Assembly: GCA_910574455.1 (NCBI GenBank)
Contig: CAJSYZ010000001.1
Span: 4,199,424-4,263,423 of the forward strand
Origin: Trichaptum fuscoviolaceum
Lineage: Eukaryota; Basidiomycota; Agaricomycetes; Hymenochaetales; Trichaptaceae
Length of the DNA: 64,000 bases
Direction of reading: 5' to 3'
The translations under genes were made by a program, and so were the position numbers. Of this stretch, positions 12,401-23,103 are shown one piece after another; the first letter of the stretch is position 1, and each line of letters begins with the position of its first letter. The notes below the pieces were generated by a model. The model saw only the letters and a list, made by a program, of their open reading frames with translations, made no database searches and was not told where the DNA came from.

Positions 12401-13374
12401 AAACCAAGAGCTGGAACAATATTTACGGGCTTTCATAGATACACGACAAGAAAACTGGGCCGGATTACTCCCAATGGCAGAATTCGCGCACAACACGAAA
12501 GCGCACGCGGCAACACGACAATCCCCGTTCGCGCTTGTCTACGGCTACAATCCCGAATTTCACGATTGCCCCGAGCGACGGTCTGTCCACGGTCCCCGCT
12601 GCGGACGCACGACTACAGGAGCTTCAGCAGGCACAGGAAGAGGCAAGAGCGGCTTTGGAGGTTGCGGCAGAGCGCATGAAGCAGCACTACGATCAGGCCA
12701 GGAACGAGGCCCCGCAGTACGCAGTCGGGGATAAAGTATGGCTTGAGGCGACAAACGTTCGGCGACCAGGTGCGCGCAAATTATTACCGAAACGACTAGG
12801 GCCGTATAAAGTGAAGGCAAAGCTAAGTGACCTCACCTACGAACTCGAACTCCCCGCGTCGCTGAAGATTCATCCCGTATTTCACGTATCGCTGCTCTCG
12901 CCATACCACGAAGACGACATTCCCGGTCGAACGCAACCCCCGCCGCCCCCAGTCGAAGTAGAAGGAGATCTGGAGTACGAGGTGGAAGAGGTTCTGGATG
13001 CTAGACGGTTTAGACGGAGATTTGAATATTTGGTACGATGGAAGGGATATTCGAGCGCGGAAGATACATGGATTCCCGCAAAGGATATGGGTAATGCAAA
13101 GGCTAAAATTCGTAGTTTCTATCGAAAACACCCGGACGCCCCTCGAGAAGTCAACGCTATCGAGCTCTGTGACCTGAGCAAGATTCAAGCTTGGCGCCCC
13201 GGAGTTGCGCCTTTGGAGGGGGGTAATGTCGAGATCCCGGGCTCCTTTTCTCATTTCCCGCACTTTCCCGCCAAGGATCCCGACATGAGCAGACAAACCC
13301 GCGGGGAGAATCCCGCCATTGGATTCCCCGCGCGAAACCTCATTCCCGAATCGCACGATCCCATGCTCACGTGA
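9452..13374 (+). pseudogene. pol: Pol (PR-RT-RH-IN-chromodomain) of gypsy copy 1, frame-broken
   Basis: Recognisable in order: aspartic protease LDSGASGTF near 9630; reverse transcriptase with YLDDLLIFSE near 10780; RNase H VECDASDFATG near 11220; integrase HHCC zinc site with SGCDTC near 12000 and a DDE core with ISDRGPQF near 12280; a C-terminal chromodomain LVRWKGYSSAEDTW near 13035. Compared with copy 2 it has a 2-nt insertion near 9787, a +1 near 10512 compensated by a -1 near 10592 (scrambling about 26 RT residues), an in-frame TAG at 11790, and a +1 near 12559. The last frame runs on into the 3' LTR, stopping at 13374. Not functional as written. Confidence 0.9.
13215..13223 (+). other. 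Polypurine tract of gypsy copy 1
   Basis: GGAGGGGGG, followed by TAA and then the TGTCGAGA start of the 3' LTR. This is the expected plus-strand primer for reverse transcription. Confidence 0.7.
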
Positions 13375-14044
13375 CTTATCCCGCACCACCGTCCCGGCAA
13401 CCATGCACACATGCACACACTCATTTACGACGACCCGCCACGGCACACGTACATTCACTTATCAACATACGCTCATTAATCCGTTAGTACCTCAAGGTGA
13501 CGACCTGCAACAGCCTGGCATACCTAGTCTGGCTAGTCGCGGCCCCGGACCGGACGCTGACGTCCACGGACAGGCCGTAGCCATCTGGAGAGACGGGATA
13601 GACATGCCTAGCAGTGCGGTCGTAGCATGTATCGTTTGTAGTAGATAGGTGTGCATTGCGCAAGGACACTTAGCGTAGATTAACTATACAGTCTTTACGA
13701 AGTAGATAAATAGCTGTAGGCATCGTAAGGAGCACCCCACTTTTGACCTCTTGTGGAGTGCTTCCTTAGGTGCGATCTCTCTCTTTTCTCCTGTGTAGTT
13801 AGTTGCACAATACTTACTTGTGGAGTGCTTCCTTAGGGATCCGCTTACTTGACGTTCAAAGCAGTGAAGAGTCCTAGCTGGCCTTGAGAATCCCGCGACG
13901 CGCCTGGATAGAATCCCGCGCGTTTCCCGCCTGAATTCCCACGCTCGTTCCCAGTCGCGAATCCAGATTCCCGAACGCGGGTTCTTGTCGCGAATTCCAG
14001 TTTCCCGAAACTGTTTCCCGCTACAATTCCCGACGGTCGTAACA
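13227..14044 (+). repeat. 3' LTR of gypsy copy 1 (818 bp)
   Basis: Same sequence as the 5' LTR apart from two substitutions and lack of the 23-bp duplication. It ends GTAACA, followed by the target duplication GACTT and then resumed Helitron coding sequence. Confidence 0.95.
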
Positions 14045-15785
14045 GACTTCTGGTAAACCACTACAGTCTGAAACTGAGCGAGACATAGCTCTAAGAAATC
14101 AATACAAGAAAAAGGGTGGGAAAACCGTTCCTCTTGGCTTATTCCATTTTTACATTGGTATGCCCGTAGTGCTAAGGGAGAAAAACATTTCTACTGAATT
14201 ACGCATTACAAACGGAGCCTGTGGGTATATTTACTATTACGTTCTCCGTTCAGATATGGGCTCACGGAAAGTATTGCATACCATTTTCGTCTACTTTCCC
14301 GATTCTCCAATTCAACTCTCTCATCTTCCCAGAGGTGTAGTTCCAATTGTGCCAACTATTACGAGGTTTAGCCATAATATACAAAATGACGACGGTTCTT
14401 TCACACCCGTTCCTATGCGTAGACATCAGGTTCCTGTCGAGGGCAGCTTTTCCGCCACAGCTCATTTCGCACAAGGAAAAACGATGGGACATATCACTTC
14501 GGCTTTAGGTCCAGGTGGTCCCCACGCTTATGTCTGCGCTTCACGTCCTACCTCTCGCTTAGGTCTTGTACTGACTGAGCCAACTTCGCTACATGAATTA
14601 AATACACCTCGCCCTCAAAGTCTCCTCAGAGAGACAGAACGGCTGGCAATCATACATCACAACACACTAGTGAGACTTGGCTATTCCAATGAAGCTCCCA
14701 AGCCCCTGCTCCCTTGCTACTCGCACGCTACTGCAACTATAACTTGGAAAACCACAGAAGAACGGACCGATAAGGCGAATGAAGAGAACAAGGAACATGA
14801 TTCAGCAAACACAATTTCAACTACTAAAAAAAGACGTTGCAAAAAGGAGACCAACACTCTTTCCAACCGCCGCAAACTTTCTTCTCAACCTCATTCACGC
14901 CCATCGTTTTCGGTTCCTGGAGTACAATGGACTGAGGATTGGTCATGCGGATACGACGCCTTCATCATGACTCTTTATTCCGCGTTGGTCATTGCACCCA
15001 TTTCTTGGCTTGAGTCCTTCTCCACGCTTAACAACATCACTTTCAATTTATCACAGTCCCTCTCTCACCTACGTGAAAGCCCAGTTGCTCATGACTTTAA
15101 CACAATCCGTGAGTATCTTCGCGACATGGTGTCCAATTTCAATTCTCAAAGTTTTCCACGGCGAGGGCAGGTCGTCATAGCCGTTACGCAATTAATTGAC
15201 ACAATGCTTACTTCAACGTCCATAACCCGAGCAATGCTCATTACCCCAAACTGTCAAACTTGCAATCGTCTACCTTATAATAATCATTCACCACAGTCAT
15301 ACATACCGAGTCTACTCCATCCTTCTCAAATACGGACCCCCGTAACGGGTCCCTGCCTGCTCAGTGCTTGGATCGCTCAATTATCTCTCAGTTCCGAAAT
15401 CGCTATCGACTCCTATATCGCACATAGCTCTCAGTGTTCCGGTAACGTTCTCGTCAATATCTCTTTACCAACTCCGCCCCCTCTACTCTATTTCGAGATT
15501 CAAGCCCTAAACGATTTACCTCTCCAAGCTGATCTTAGGCTTTGCTTTCCATCAACAAATGGTTCTTCTACATACCAATTATGCTCTATAATATACGTCG
15601 GTGCTAATCATTTCGTCTCCGCTTTATTCTTCAACGACACGATCTGGTTACATGACGGTCGCAAAGATCTTGGTCAATGTGTTCCTATTCCAAACGTAAA
15701 GTTATCCGATTTAACTCATATTTTACCAACCGATCTCATTTCAGATCGAATGCCACATATCTTTTGCTATGCACGAATCACTTGA

Positions 15786-15981
15786 TTTGAACTCCGACTT
15801 TTCTCCTACTCACTGGCATATAACTTTCGGAAACTTCCCACTGGCATTACCTTCCTAATTCGTACCACTGGCAACTCACTCCCAGTCAGGCTACGATTGT
15901 CGAACCACATGCTCCCTACCATTAAATCCAAACAAGTTCATACTAGCTGTTCAAAATCCCATTGTTAATCCAGGCCACACT
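15786..15981. other. Spacer between Helitron ORF and Spt5-like gene
   Basis: Only about 200 bp, including three copies of a CACTGGCA core around 15810, 15838 and 15870. The short gap suggests the two genes may belong to one mobile unit, but I could not see a Helitron 3' end (hairpin plus CTRR) here. Confidence 0.4.
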
Positions 15982-16394
15982 ATGCAAAAGAAACGTATGA
16001 ATTATAGCGTCAAGGATTTCCTAGACATATCAGCTGCCACTGCTAGCGACACCGAACAATCGAGTGACGACGATGCGGAATGTAAATACATCTCTTGTCA
16101 CAACCTCCTTCTCCTTTTTAACACTCACTTACCTTATATTAGCCTTTCTACTTGATGATGACATTCACCTGGAAGCAATGGAACAAGCATCGCCTATCAA
16201 CCGAAATGTCGTATCCCAGAACCATGAAACTGACGCTCTCCAGAAATTGGCATCAGAATACCGTCAGCACGCCTTGGCTTTGTCAGCAGCCGACATTGCT
16301 TTTCAAACCGGACCAGACATCGAATACAGCGCATACTTCGAGAATATAAAAGCCAGCTGGCTCTCCGAACCTCGCAAACGGAAAATGTTTATGA

Positions 16395-17212
16395 TGTTAC
16401 GACCGTCGGGAATTGTAGCGGGAAACAGTTTCGGGAAACTGGAATTCGCGACAAGAACCCGCGTTCGGGAATCTGGATTCGCGACTGGGAACGAGCGTGG
16501 GAATTCAGGCGGGAAACGCGCGGGATTCTATCCAGGCGCGTCGCGGGATTCTCAAGGCCAGCTAGGACTCTTCACTGCTTCGAACGTCAAGTAAGCGGAT
16601 CCCTAAGGAAGCACTCCACAAGTAAGTATTGCGCAACTAACTACACAGGAGAAAAGAGAGAGATCGCACCTAAGGAAGCACTCCACAAGAGGTCAAAAGT
16701 GAGGTGCTCCTTACGATGCCTACAGCTATTTATCTACTTCGTAAAGACTGTATAGTTAATCTACGCTAAGTGTCCTTGCGCAATGCGCACCTATCTACTA
16801 CAAACGATACATGCTACGACCGCACTGCTAGGCATGTCTATCCCGTCTCTCCAGATGGCTACGGCCTGTCCGTGGACGTCAGCGTCCGGTCCGGGGCCGC
16901 GACTAGCCAGACTAGGTATGCCAGACTGTTGCAGGTCGTCACCTTGAGGTACTAACGGATTAATGAGCGTATGTTGATAAGTGAATGTACGTGTGCCGTG
17001 GCGGGTCGTCGTAAATGAATGTGTGTATGCGTGCATGGTTGCCGGGACGGTGGTGCGGGATAAGTCACGTGAGCATGGGATCGTGCGATTCGGGAATGAG
17101 GTTTCGCGCGGGGAATCTAATGGCGGGATTCTCCCCGCGGGTTTGTCTGCTCATGTCGGGATCCTTGGCGGGAAAGTGCGGGAAATGAGAAAAGGAGCCC
17201 GGGGTCTCGACA
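16395..17212 (-). repeat. 3' LTR of gypsy copy 2
   Basis: 818 bp; on the plus strand it begins TGTTACGACC and ends TCTCGACA, next to the complement of the polypurine tract (TTACCCCCC). Confidence 0.95.
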
Positions 17213-19117
17213 TTACCCCCCTCCAAAGGCGCAACTCCGGGGCGCCAAGCTTGATTCTTGCTCAGGTCACAGAGCTCGATAGCGTTGACTTCTCGAGGGG
17301 CGTCCGGGTGTTTTCGATAGAAACTGCGAATTTTAGCCTTTGCATTACCCATATCCTTTGCGGGAATCCATGTATCTTCCGCGCTCGAATATCCCTTCCA
17401 TCGTACCAAATATTCAAATCTCCGTCTAAACCGTCTAGCATCCAGAACCTCTTCTACCTCGTACTCCAGATCTCCTTCTACTTCGACTGGGGGCGGCGGG
17501 GGTTGCGTTCGACCGGGAATGTCGTCTTCGTGGTATGGCGAGAGCAGCGATACGTGAAATACGGGATGAATCTTCAGCGACGCGGGGAGTTCGAGTTCGT
17601 AGGTGAGGTCACTTAGCTTTGCCTTCACTTTATACGGCCCTAGTCGTTTCGGTAATAATTTGCGCGCTCCTGGTCGCCGAACGTTCGTCGCCTCGAGCCA
17701 TACTTTATCCCCGACTGCGTACTGCGGGGCCTCGTTCCTGGCCTGATCGTAGTGCTGCTTCATGCGCTCTGCCGCAACCTCCAAAGCCGCTCTTGCCTCT
17801 TCCTGTGCCTGCTGAAGCTCCTGTAGTCGTGCGTCCGCGGCGGGGACCGTGGACAGGCCGTCGCTCGGGGCAATCGTGAATTCGGGATTGTAGCCGTAGA
17901 CAAGCGCGAATGGGGATTGTCGTGTTGCCGCGTGCGCTTTCGTGTTGTGCGCGAATTCTGCCATTGGGAGTAATCCGGCCCAGTTTTCTTGTCGTGTATC
18001 TATGAAAGCCCGTAAATATTGTTCCAGCTCTTGGTTTACCCTTTCGGTTTGCCCGTCCGTCTGCGGGTGATACGCAGTCGACGTGGTACCCTTGATACCG
18101 AGTCGGGAAAAAAGGGCTTTCATGAACTGCGCGACAAACTGTGGTCCTCGGTCGGATATGATCTGGCGGGGGGTTCCGTGCAGCTTCCAGACGTGTTGCA
18201 GGAATAGTTCCGCAGTTTCCGGTGCATCAATGTCAGACGTGGTCGGGATAAAATGCGCCTGCTTGGTGAGACGGTCGACCACCACGAAAATTGCGTCGTA
18301 ATCCTCAGATCGGGGGAGCTGGGTGATGAAATCGCACGAAATCGCCTGCCAGGGGCCCTGCGGGATTTCGTTCGGTTGCAGGAGTCCTACCGGGCGTTGG
18401 GATCGGTTCTTTCGTGCGTGCGCAGGTATCGCATCCCGAAACGTATCGTTCTACGAAGTTAGACATCCCGGGCCACCAGTAGTTGCGGCTTACCATCTCA
18501 AACGTTTTCCAACGTCCAGGATGTCCGGCAGGGAGACTGTCATGGTAAGTCTTCACCACATCCCGGCGAATGGTCTCGTCTTTCGGGACGTAAACCTTAC
18601 CCTGGTACAGGATGAGGCCTTCCTCGGTGCTCCAGTCCTCAAGTTCCTTGGTCAGGACTCGAGGCGCCTTGGACTTGACCAACTCGATTGCGTCCACCAG
18701 TTCGTCTTCATACTGATCTGACTTACGAATGCGTCGTAGGAGGGCCTGATCCCCGTGTACCTGTGTCATTCCCCGACGAATTGCTTTTAGTCGAAACATT
18801 TCGGGGGTCAAGAGGGTCCGTCCCGTGTTGTCTTCGCCTTCGGGTTGAAGATCGACGCGTCGTGACATGGCGTCGGGTTTGCCCCCGAGTCGCCCTGGGC
18901 GATGGCGAATCGTAAAGTCGAAGCGAGTGAGGAACAGACTCCACCGGGCTTGGCGTCGCGTCAGCGTTCGGGATTCAGAGAAATATAGCAGATTTCTTGT
19001 GGTCAGACACGATATCGAGTTTATGACTCGCACCTTCGAGATAATGTCGCCACTCGTCAAGAGCTCTAATAATCGCGAGTAGCTCCTTGTCATAAATCTC
19101 GTAGTTGCGTTCCGCAT
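17065..19117 (-). pseudogene. pol: RNase H end, integrase and chromodomain of gypsy copy 2, frame-broken
   Basis: Two reading frames together give the RNase H tail plus the integrase zinc region (19117-18305) and the integrase core plus chromodomain (18285-17065). They are separated by a +1 near 18412 (an extra A relative to copy 1). The DDE-type core has ISDRGPQF, and the chromodomain has LVRWKGYSS. The lysine codon that is TAG in copy 1 is intact here. The frame runs about 50 codons into the 3' LTR before its stop, as in copy 1. A further +1 near 18992 separates it from the upstream pol frame. Confidence 0.85.
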
Positions 19118-20813
19118 CGTTGAGGGATTTCGAGAAAAAGGCGACCGGATGTATCAGCCCGTCGTCGCCTTCCTGGGACAAGACCGCGCCGGTCGCGAAA
19201 TCAGAGGCGTCGCATTCCACGATGAATTGTTGCGACATGTCTGGCATCATCAGGACGGGGGCGGTCGTGAACATGCGCTTGAGATAGTCGAAAGCGAACT
19301 GCTGGTTTTCTGTCCAGGCCCAGCGAACGTCCTTCTTCAGCAGCGTCGTGAGCGGTTTGACGATGTGCGAGAAATCCCGAATGAAGCGTCGATAGAAATT
19401 CGCGAACCCGAGGAAGGCTTGAATGTCTTTCACCTTTTTCGGGGTAGGCCAGTCGAGGACCGCCTGTACCTTGGCGGGATCCATCGCCACCTTTCCCTGC
19501 GAAATAATCATCCCGAGATACTCGACGGAAGTCTGTTTGAATTTGCACTTTTCGGGTTTGCAGAACAAGTCGTTTTCGCGTAGCCGTTTAAGGACTTCCC
19601 GTACGTGTTCATCGTGCTGCGATTCATCTTCGGAAAAGATTAGCAAGTCGTCAAGATAGATGATCACGTATACTCCAATGAGGTCTTTGAAGATATCGTT
19701 CATCATGTGCTGGAAGGTCGCTGGGGCATTCGTGAGCCCGAATGTCATCACCGTTGGTTCGAAATGTCCTGCCTGAGTCCGAAATGCAGCCTTCCACTCG
19801 TCGCCTTGCTTCAGTCGCACATTGTGGTAGCCCCATCGTAAATCTAGAGTCGTGAAAACTTTCGCCTTTTGCAGCGCGTCTACGAGTTCCATCGTGAGGG
19901 GAAGCGGGTATCGATTCTTGACCGTGATGTCGTTCAGTCGTCGGTAATCGACTACCATGCGCAAGGTTCCATCCTTTTTCTTGATAAAGAAGACGGGAGC
20001 CGCTGCAGGGGATTTCGAAGGTCGTATGTACCCCTTGCGCAGGTTTTCGTCAACGAATTCGCGAAGGGCATCGCGTTCGGCTGGGGCCAAAGGATAGATT
20101 TTGCTGTACGGGGGAACCTTCCCGGGTTCTAAATCTATGGCGTGGTCATACGGCTTGCGCAGTGGAAGCCTTTCGGATTCAACTTTCGAGAAAACGTCGG
20201 CAAACTCACGGAATTCGGGGGGAACTAGTTCTTCGAAGGTTTTCTCGCCTTCCTTCACCGCAGACTTCTCAGCGATGGCCTGGGAGTGGGTGTACGAGGC
20301 GGCAATTTTGTACGCGAAATGGTCGTCCGTCGTGACGAAGTAGGATTCGGCGTCGTGGTACTGGTCCCAATATTTTTCTGAGTACCGAAATCCCGGTGGG
20401 ACAGCTTCCCATTCGGCCTGGGTCCTGTCGGGCCCCCAGGGGGTCTCGACTTCTTCTGCTATGGCGAGGCGGGGAAGCGGGACCAGGCGTTGCTGGTTGT
20501 CACACTGGGGCGGGCAGCGGTTGAGATCGACCACATCGTTGGTCCAGTCAATGGTTGGGTTATGGTGCCGCAACCAGTCGATCCCCATGATAATATCGTC
20601 GTCGCCAATATCCGCGACGGCCATGGTCAACTGTTCTAAGTGTCCCTTCATCTCGACGTTGAGGACTACTTCCTTGGTGATGCGTCCAATCGCGTTCGGG
20701 GAATTGTCTGCGTTTCGCAAAAGTATCGGGATTACCAAGTCTCGGGTCTGGAGTCCGTGTCGCGAAACGTAGCGGGAATTTATGAAAGTTCCCGACGCAC
20801 CGCTGTCTAACAT
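18975..20813 (-). pseudogene. pol: Protease-reverse transcriptase-RNase H part of pol, gypsy copy 2
   Basis: A 612-codon frame begins at MLDSGASGTF (aspartic protease), runs through an uninterrupted reverse transcriptase with YLDDLLIFSE and into RNase H (VECDASDF). It ends prematurely at a +1 A near 18992. The RT region is intact here, unlike the scrambled segment of copy 1. Upstream, a 1-nt deletion near 20830 relative to copy 1 cuts it off from the preceding pol frame. Confidence 0.85.
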
Positions 20814-20985
20814 TACTGTGGCTAAGGCTCCGTCTTTCCGTCGCTAACCTGTACCGGGAACTTCAAATGTCGTCGAAGACGACGGTCTATTGTAGAGATG
20901 GTTAAATACAAGGGACCATTATTAAGAGAGTTCTTCGGCCACAAGGGCGGTTGGGTCGTATAGGGCGCGACTGAGCAATACGACC

Positions 20986-22196
20986 CTACTGAAAATCCGC
21001 TGGGGGCGGGGCTTCGGGATTGTGAACGTTCTTGGCGGCGGGCGTCATGGCGGCGAATGCGTTCTGTAGCACGGACTGCTGCACATTCTGGACGTACTGT
21101 TCCGCCATACGTTTGAGCGTTTCTTCGAACGACTGGAGCGCGGGGGGCGATGGGCTCGACGGGGACGTGGATTTCGTCGCCTTTAGGTTTCGGGATGGCG
21201 GTCGCGTTGGGCAATCGCTCACCAAATGGTCTTTCTCTCCGCAGTAGTAGCATAGTCCCTTACTCCTGCGCTCCCGGCGCACCCTGTCAATCTCCATTGC
21301 GTTGGGATCCTTCGTCGAGCTTGCGCCCGCAGTCGGGATCGTACGCGGAGCTGAACTAGTGGTGCCGGGATTGCTTCGGGGCGTAGCCGCTGGCTTTGAT
21401 ACTGGTCCATAGGCGTGTGCGAGCCTTAGCTTCTCGTCCGTCTCGGAAACCCAGTTGACGTAGGCATCGAATTTCATATCCTTCGCCTCTGTGCTGGCGA
21501 TGTGCTGGCGAACCTGGTCTTTGAGTCCCTTCCGGAACATGTCGAGGTAGATGACATCCGTCGTTGCGTCCTTGGGCCACCCGGTGAGGGCTTGGAGGGC
21601 ACGGAATTGCGACGCAAACTCGGCGACCGTTCCTGTCTGGCGTAGGCGCATCAGCTTGTCGGCTGCGGCTTTGTCTGCATCGATCGATTCCCGTAAGAGG
21701 CGCGAAGGGCGGCGAACAGGGCCTCCAGGCTGGCGGCTTCTGGCGGTGTCGGGATGTCCTGGAGTCGATCTAGAATGGGTCGTGCCCAGTCTTGCGCCGG
21801 CCCCCGCAGTAGCATCAGAGCAAATGCGACCTTGCGGGTTTCGTCTAGTCCCGGATGTTGTCCGAACAGGTAGAGCTTAATCTGGTGAATCCAGTTCTCC
21901 AGCTTGGCTCGTTCGCCTTCGAAGGTGTCGGGAAGCTTCATCTTGAGCCCGGCTCCGCCCCCAGACGGGGAGGCGGGCTGACTCGCGATTTGGGCTTCTA
22001 ACGCCTGGTTGGCGTGCTTGAGCTGGGCGACTGTGTTCTGGACCTGATTGTGTTCGTTGACTAGTTTGGAGTAGCGCTTTTCGAGGGTGTCGAGGCGATC
22101 AAGGATGGGCTGGAGTTTGTCTTCCTCCATCGAGGAGCTAGGGGACGGGAAAGCGAAGGTATCTGCGAGTCCTCCCCATTCCTGGTGGGACGACAT
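20986..22196 (-). pseudogene. gag: Gag of gypsy copy 2, frameshifted
   Basis: Same Gag as copy 1 (capsid-like domain, CCHC knuckle CYYCGEKDH), but broken into two frames near 21690. There an ATCG gain and the loss of two bases give a net +2 relative to copy 1. Confidence 0.85.
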
Positions 22197-22285
22197 CGCG
22201 GGTCGGCGGTACGGGTGCGGGGGTAGAAGTAAAGAGCGTGAGGGTGTCGAGTCCGAGCGGCGGTGAGCCAGGACTTTTGACCTAA

Positions 22286-23103
22286 TGTTACGACCGTCGG
22301 GAATTGTAGCGGGAAACAGTTTCGGGAAACTGGAATTCGCGACAAGAACCCGCGTTCGGGAATCTGGATTCGCGACTGGGAACGAGCGTGGGAATTCAGG
22401 CGGGAAACGCGCGGGATTCTATCCAGGCGCGTCGCGGGATTCTCAAGGCCAGCTAGGACTCTTCACTGCTTCGAACGTCAAGTAAGCGGATCCCTAAGGA
22501 AGCACTCCACAAGTAAGTATTGCGCAACTAACTACACAGGAGAAAAGAGAGAGATCGCACCTAAGGAAGCACTCCACAAGAGGTCAAAAGTGAGGTGCTC
22601 CTTACGATGCCTACAGCTATTTATCTACTTCGTAAAGACTGTATAGTTAATCTACGCTAAGTGTCCTTGCGCAATGCACACCTATCTACTACAAACGATA
22701 CATGCTACGACCGCACTGCTAGGCATGTCTATCCCGTCTCTCCAGATGGCTACGGCCTGTCCGTGGACGTCAGCGTCCGGTCCGGGGCCGCGACTAGCCA
22801 GACTAGGTATGCCAGACTGTTGCAGGTCGTCACCTTGAGGTACTAACGGATTAATGAGCGTATGTTGATAAGTGAATGTACGTGTGCCGTGGCGGGTCGT
22901 CGTAAATGAATGTGTGTATGCGTGCATGGTTGCCGGGACGGTGGTGCGGGATAAGTCACGTGAGCATGGGATCGTGCGATTCGGGAATGAGGTTTCGCGC
23001 GGGGAATCTAATGGCGGGATTCTCCCCGCGGGTTTGTCTGCTCATGTCGGGATCCTTGGCGGGAAAGTGCGGGAAATGAGAAAAGGAGCCCGGGGTCTCG
23101 ACA
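22286..23103 (-). repeat. 5' LTR of gypsy copy 2
   Basis: 818 bp, same ends as the other LTRs. Just inside it (complement around 22273-22283) lies the same 11-nt primer-binding site, complementary to ACTTTTGACCT within the LTR. Confidence 0.95.

Larger units (their letters stand above)
7313..14044 (+). mobile_element. Ty3/gypsy chromovirus (Tf1/sushi-like), copy 1, 6732 bp
   Basis: Flanked by the 5-bp target duplication GACTT (7308-7312 and 14045-14049). It has LTRs of 841 and 818 bp starting TGT and ending ACA, and an internal region of 5073 bp. Order: gag, protease, reverse transcriptase, RNase H, integrase, chromodomain, which is the Ty3/gypsy order. The chromodomain places it among chromoviruses. 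A purine run at 13215-13223 precedes the 3' LTR, and an 11-nt self-priming site follows the 5' LTR. The LTRs differ by only two substitutions plus a 23-bp tandem duplication, so insertion was recent. Pol is broken by small indels and a stop. It lies inside the Helitron helicase. Confidence 0.95.
1879..15785 (+). pseudogene. Helitron Rep-PIF1 helicase transposase with C-terminal cysteine-protease-like domain, interrupted by an LTR retrotransposon
   Basis: Coding parts are 1879-7312 and 14050-15785. The 7313-14044 retrotransposon plus one TSD copy separate them. Without the insertion the frame closes exactly: 7170 nt, 2389 codons. Domains in order: a cysteine-rich N-terminal region with CxxC pairs; a Helitron-like N region; an HUH Rep nuclease with His850-Ala-His852 (LHAHFVI) and a Tyr1031/Tyr1035 pair (YITDYITK); then a PIF1/SF1B helicase with Walker A GPGGTGKT (Lys1542), Walker B FLDEM (Asp1631) and GDLYQFPP. 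The insertion falls at codon 1812, inside the helicase. Downstream the late helicase motifs continue (MPVVLREKN, AQGKTMG, SRPTSRLGL). The C-terminus carries WSCGYDAF (Cys2111) and ANHF (His2332), resembling the Cys and His boxes of ubiquitin-protease-type papain folds. Rolling-circle transposition is the known role of the family; this copy is now split and presumably inactive. Confidence 0.9.
16395..23103 (-). mobile_element. Ty3/gypsy chromovirus, copy 2, 6709 bp, opposite orientation
   Basis: Target duplication TATGA at 16390-16394 and 23104-23108. Two 818-bp LTRs flank a 5073-bp internal region, the same internal length as copy 1. The same genes are present in reverse orientation. The LTRs differ from each other at one site seen (16790 versus 22678 area) but share several differences from the LTRs of copy 1, so this is an independent insertion of a sister element. 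It sits inside an exon of the Spt5-like gene. Confidence 0.95.
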
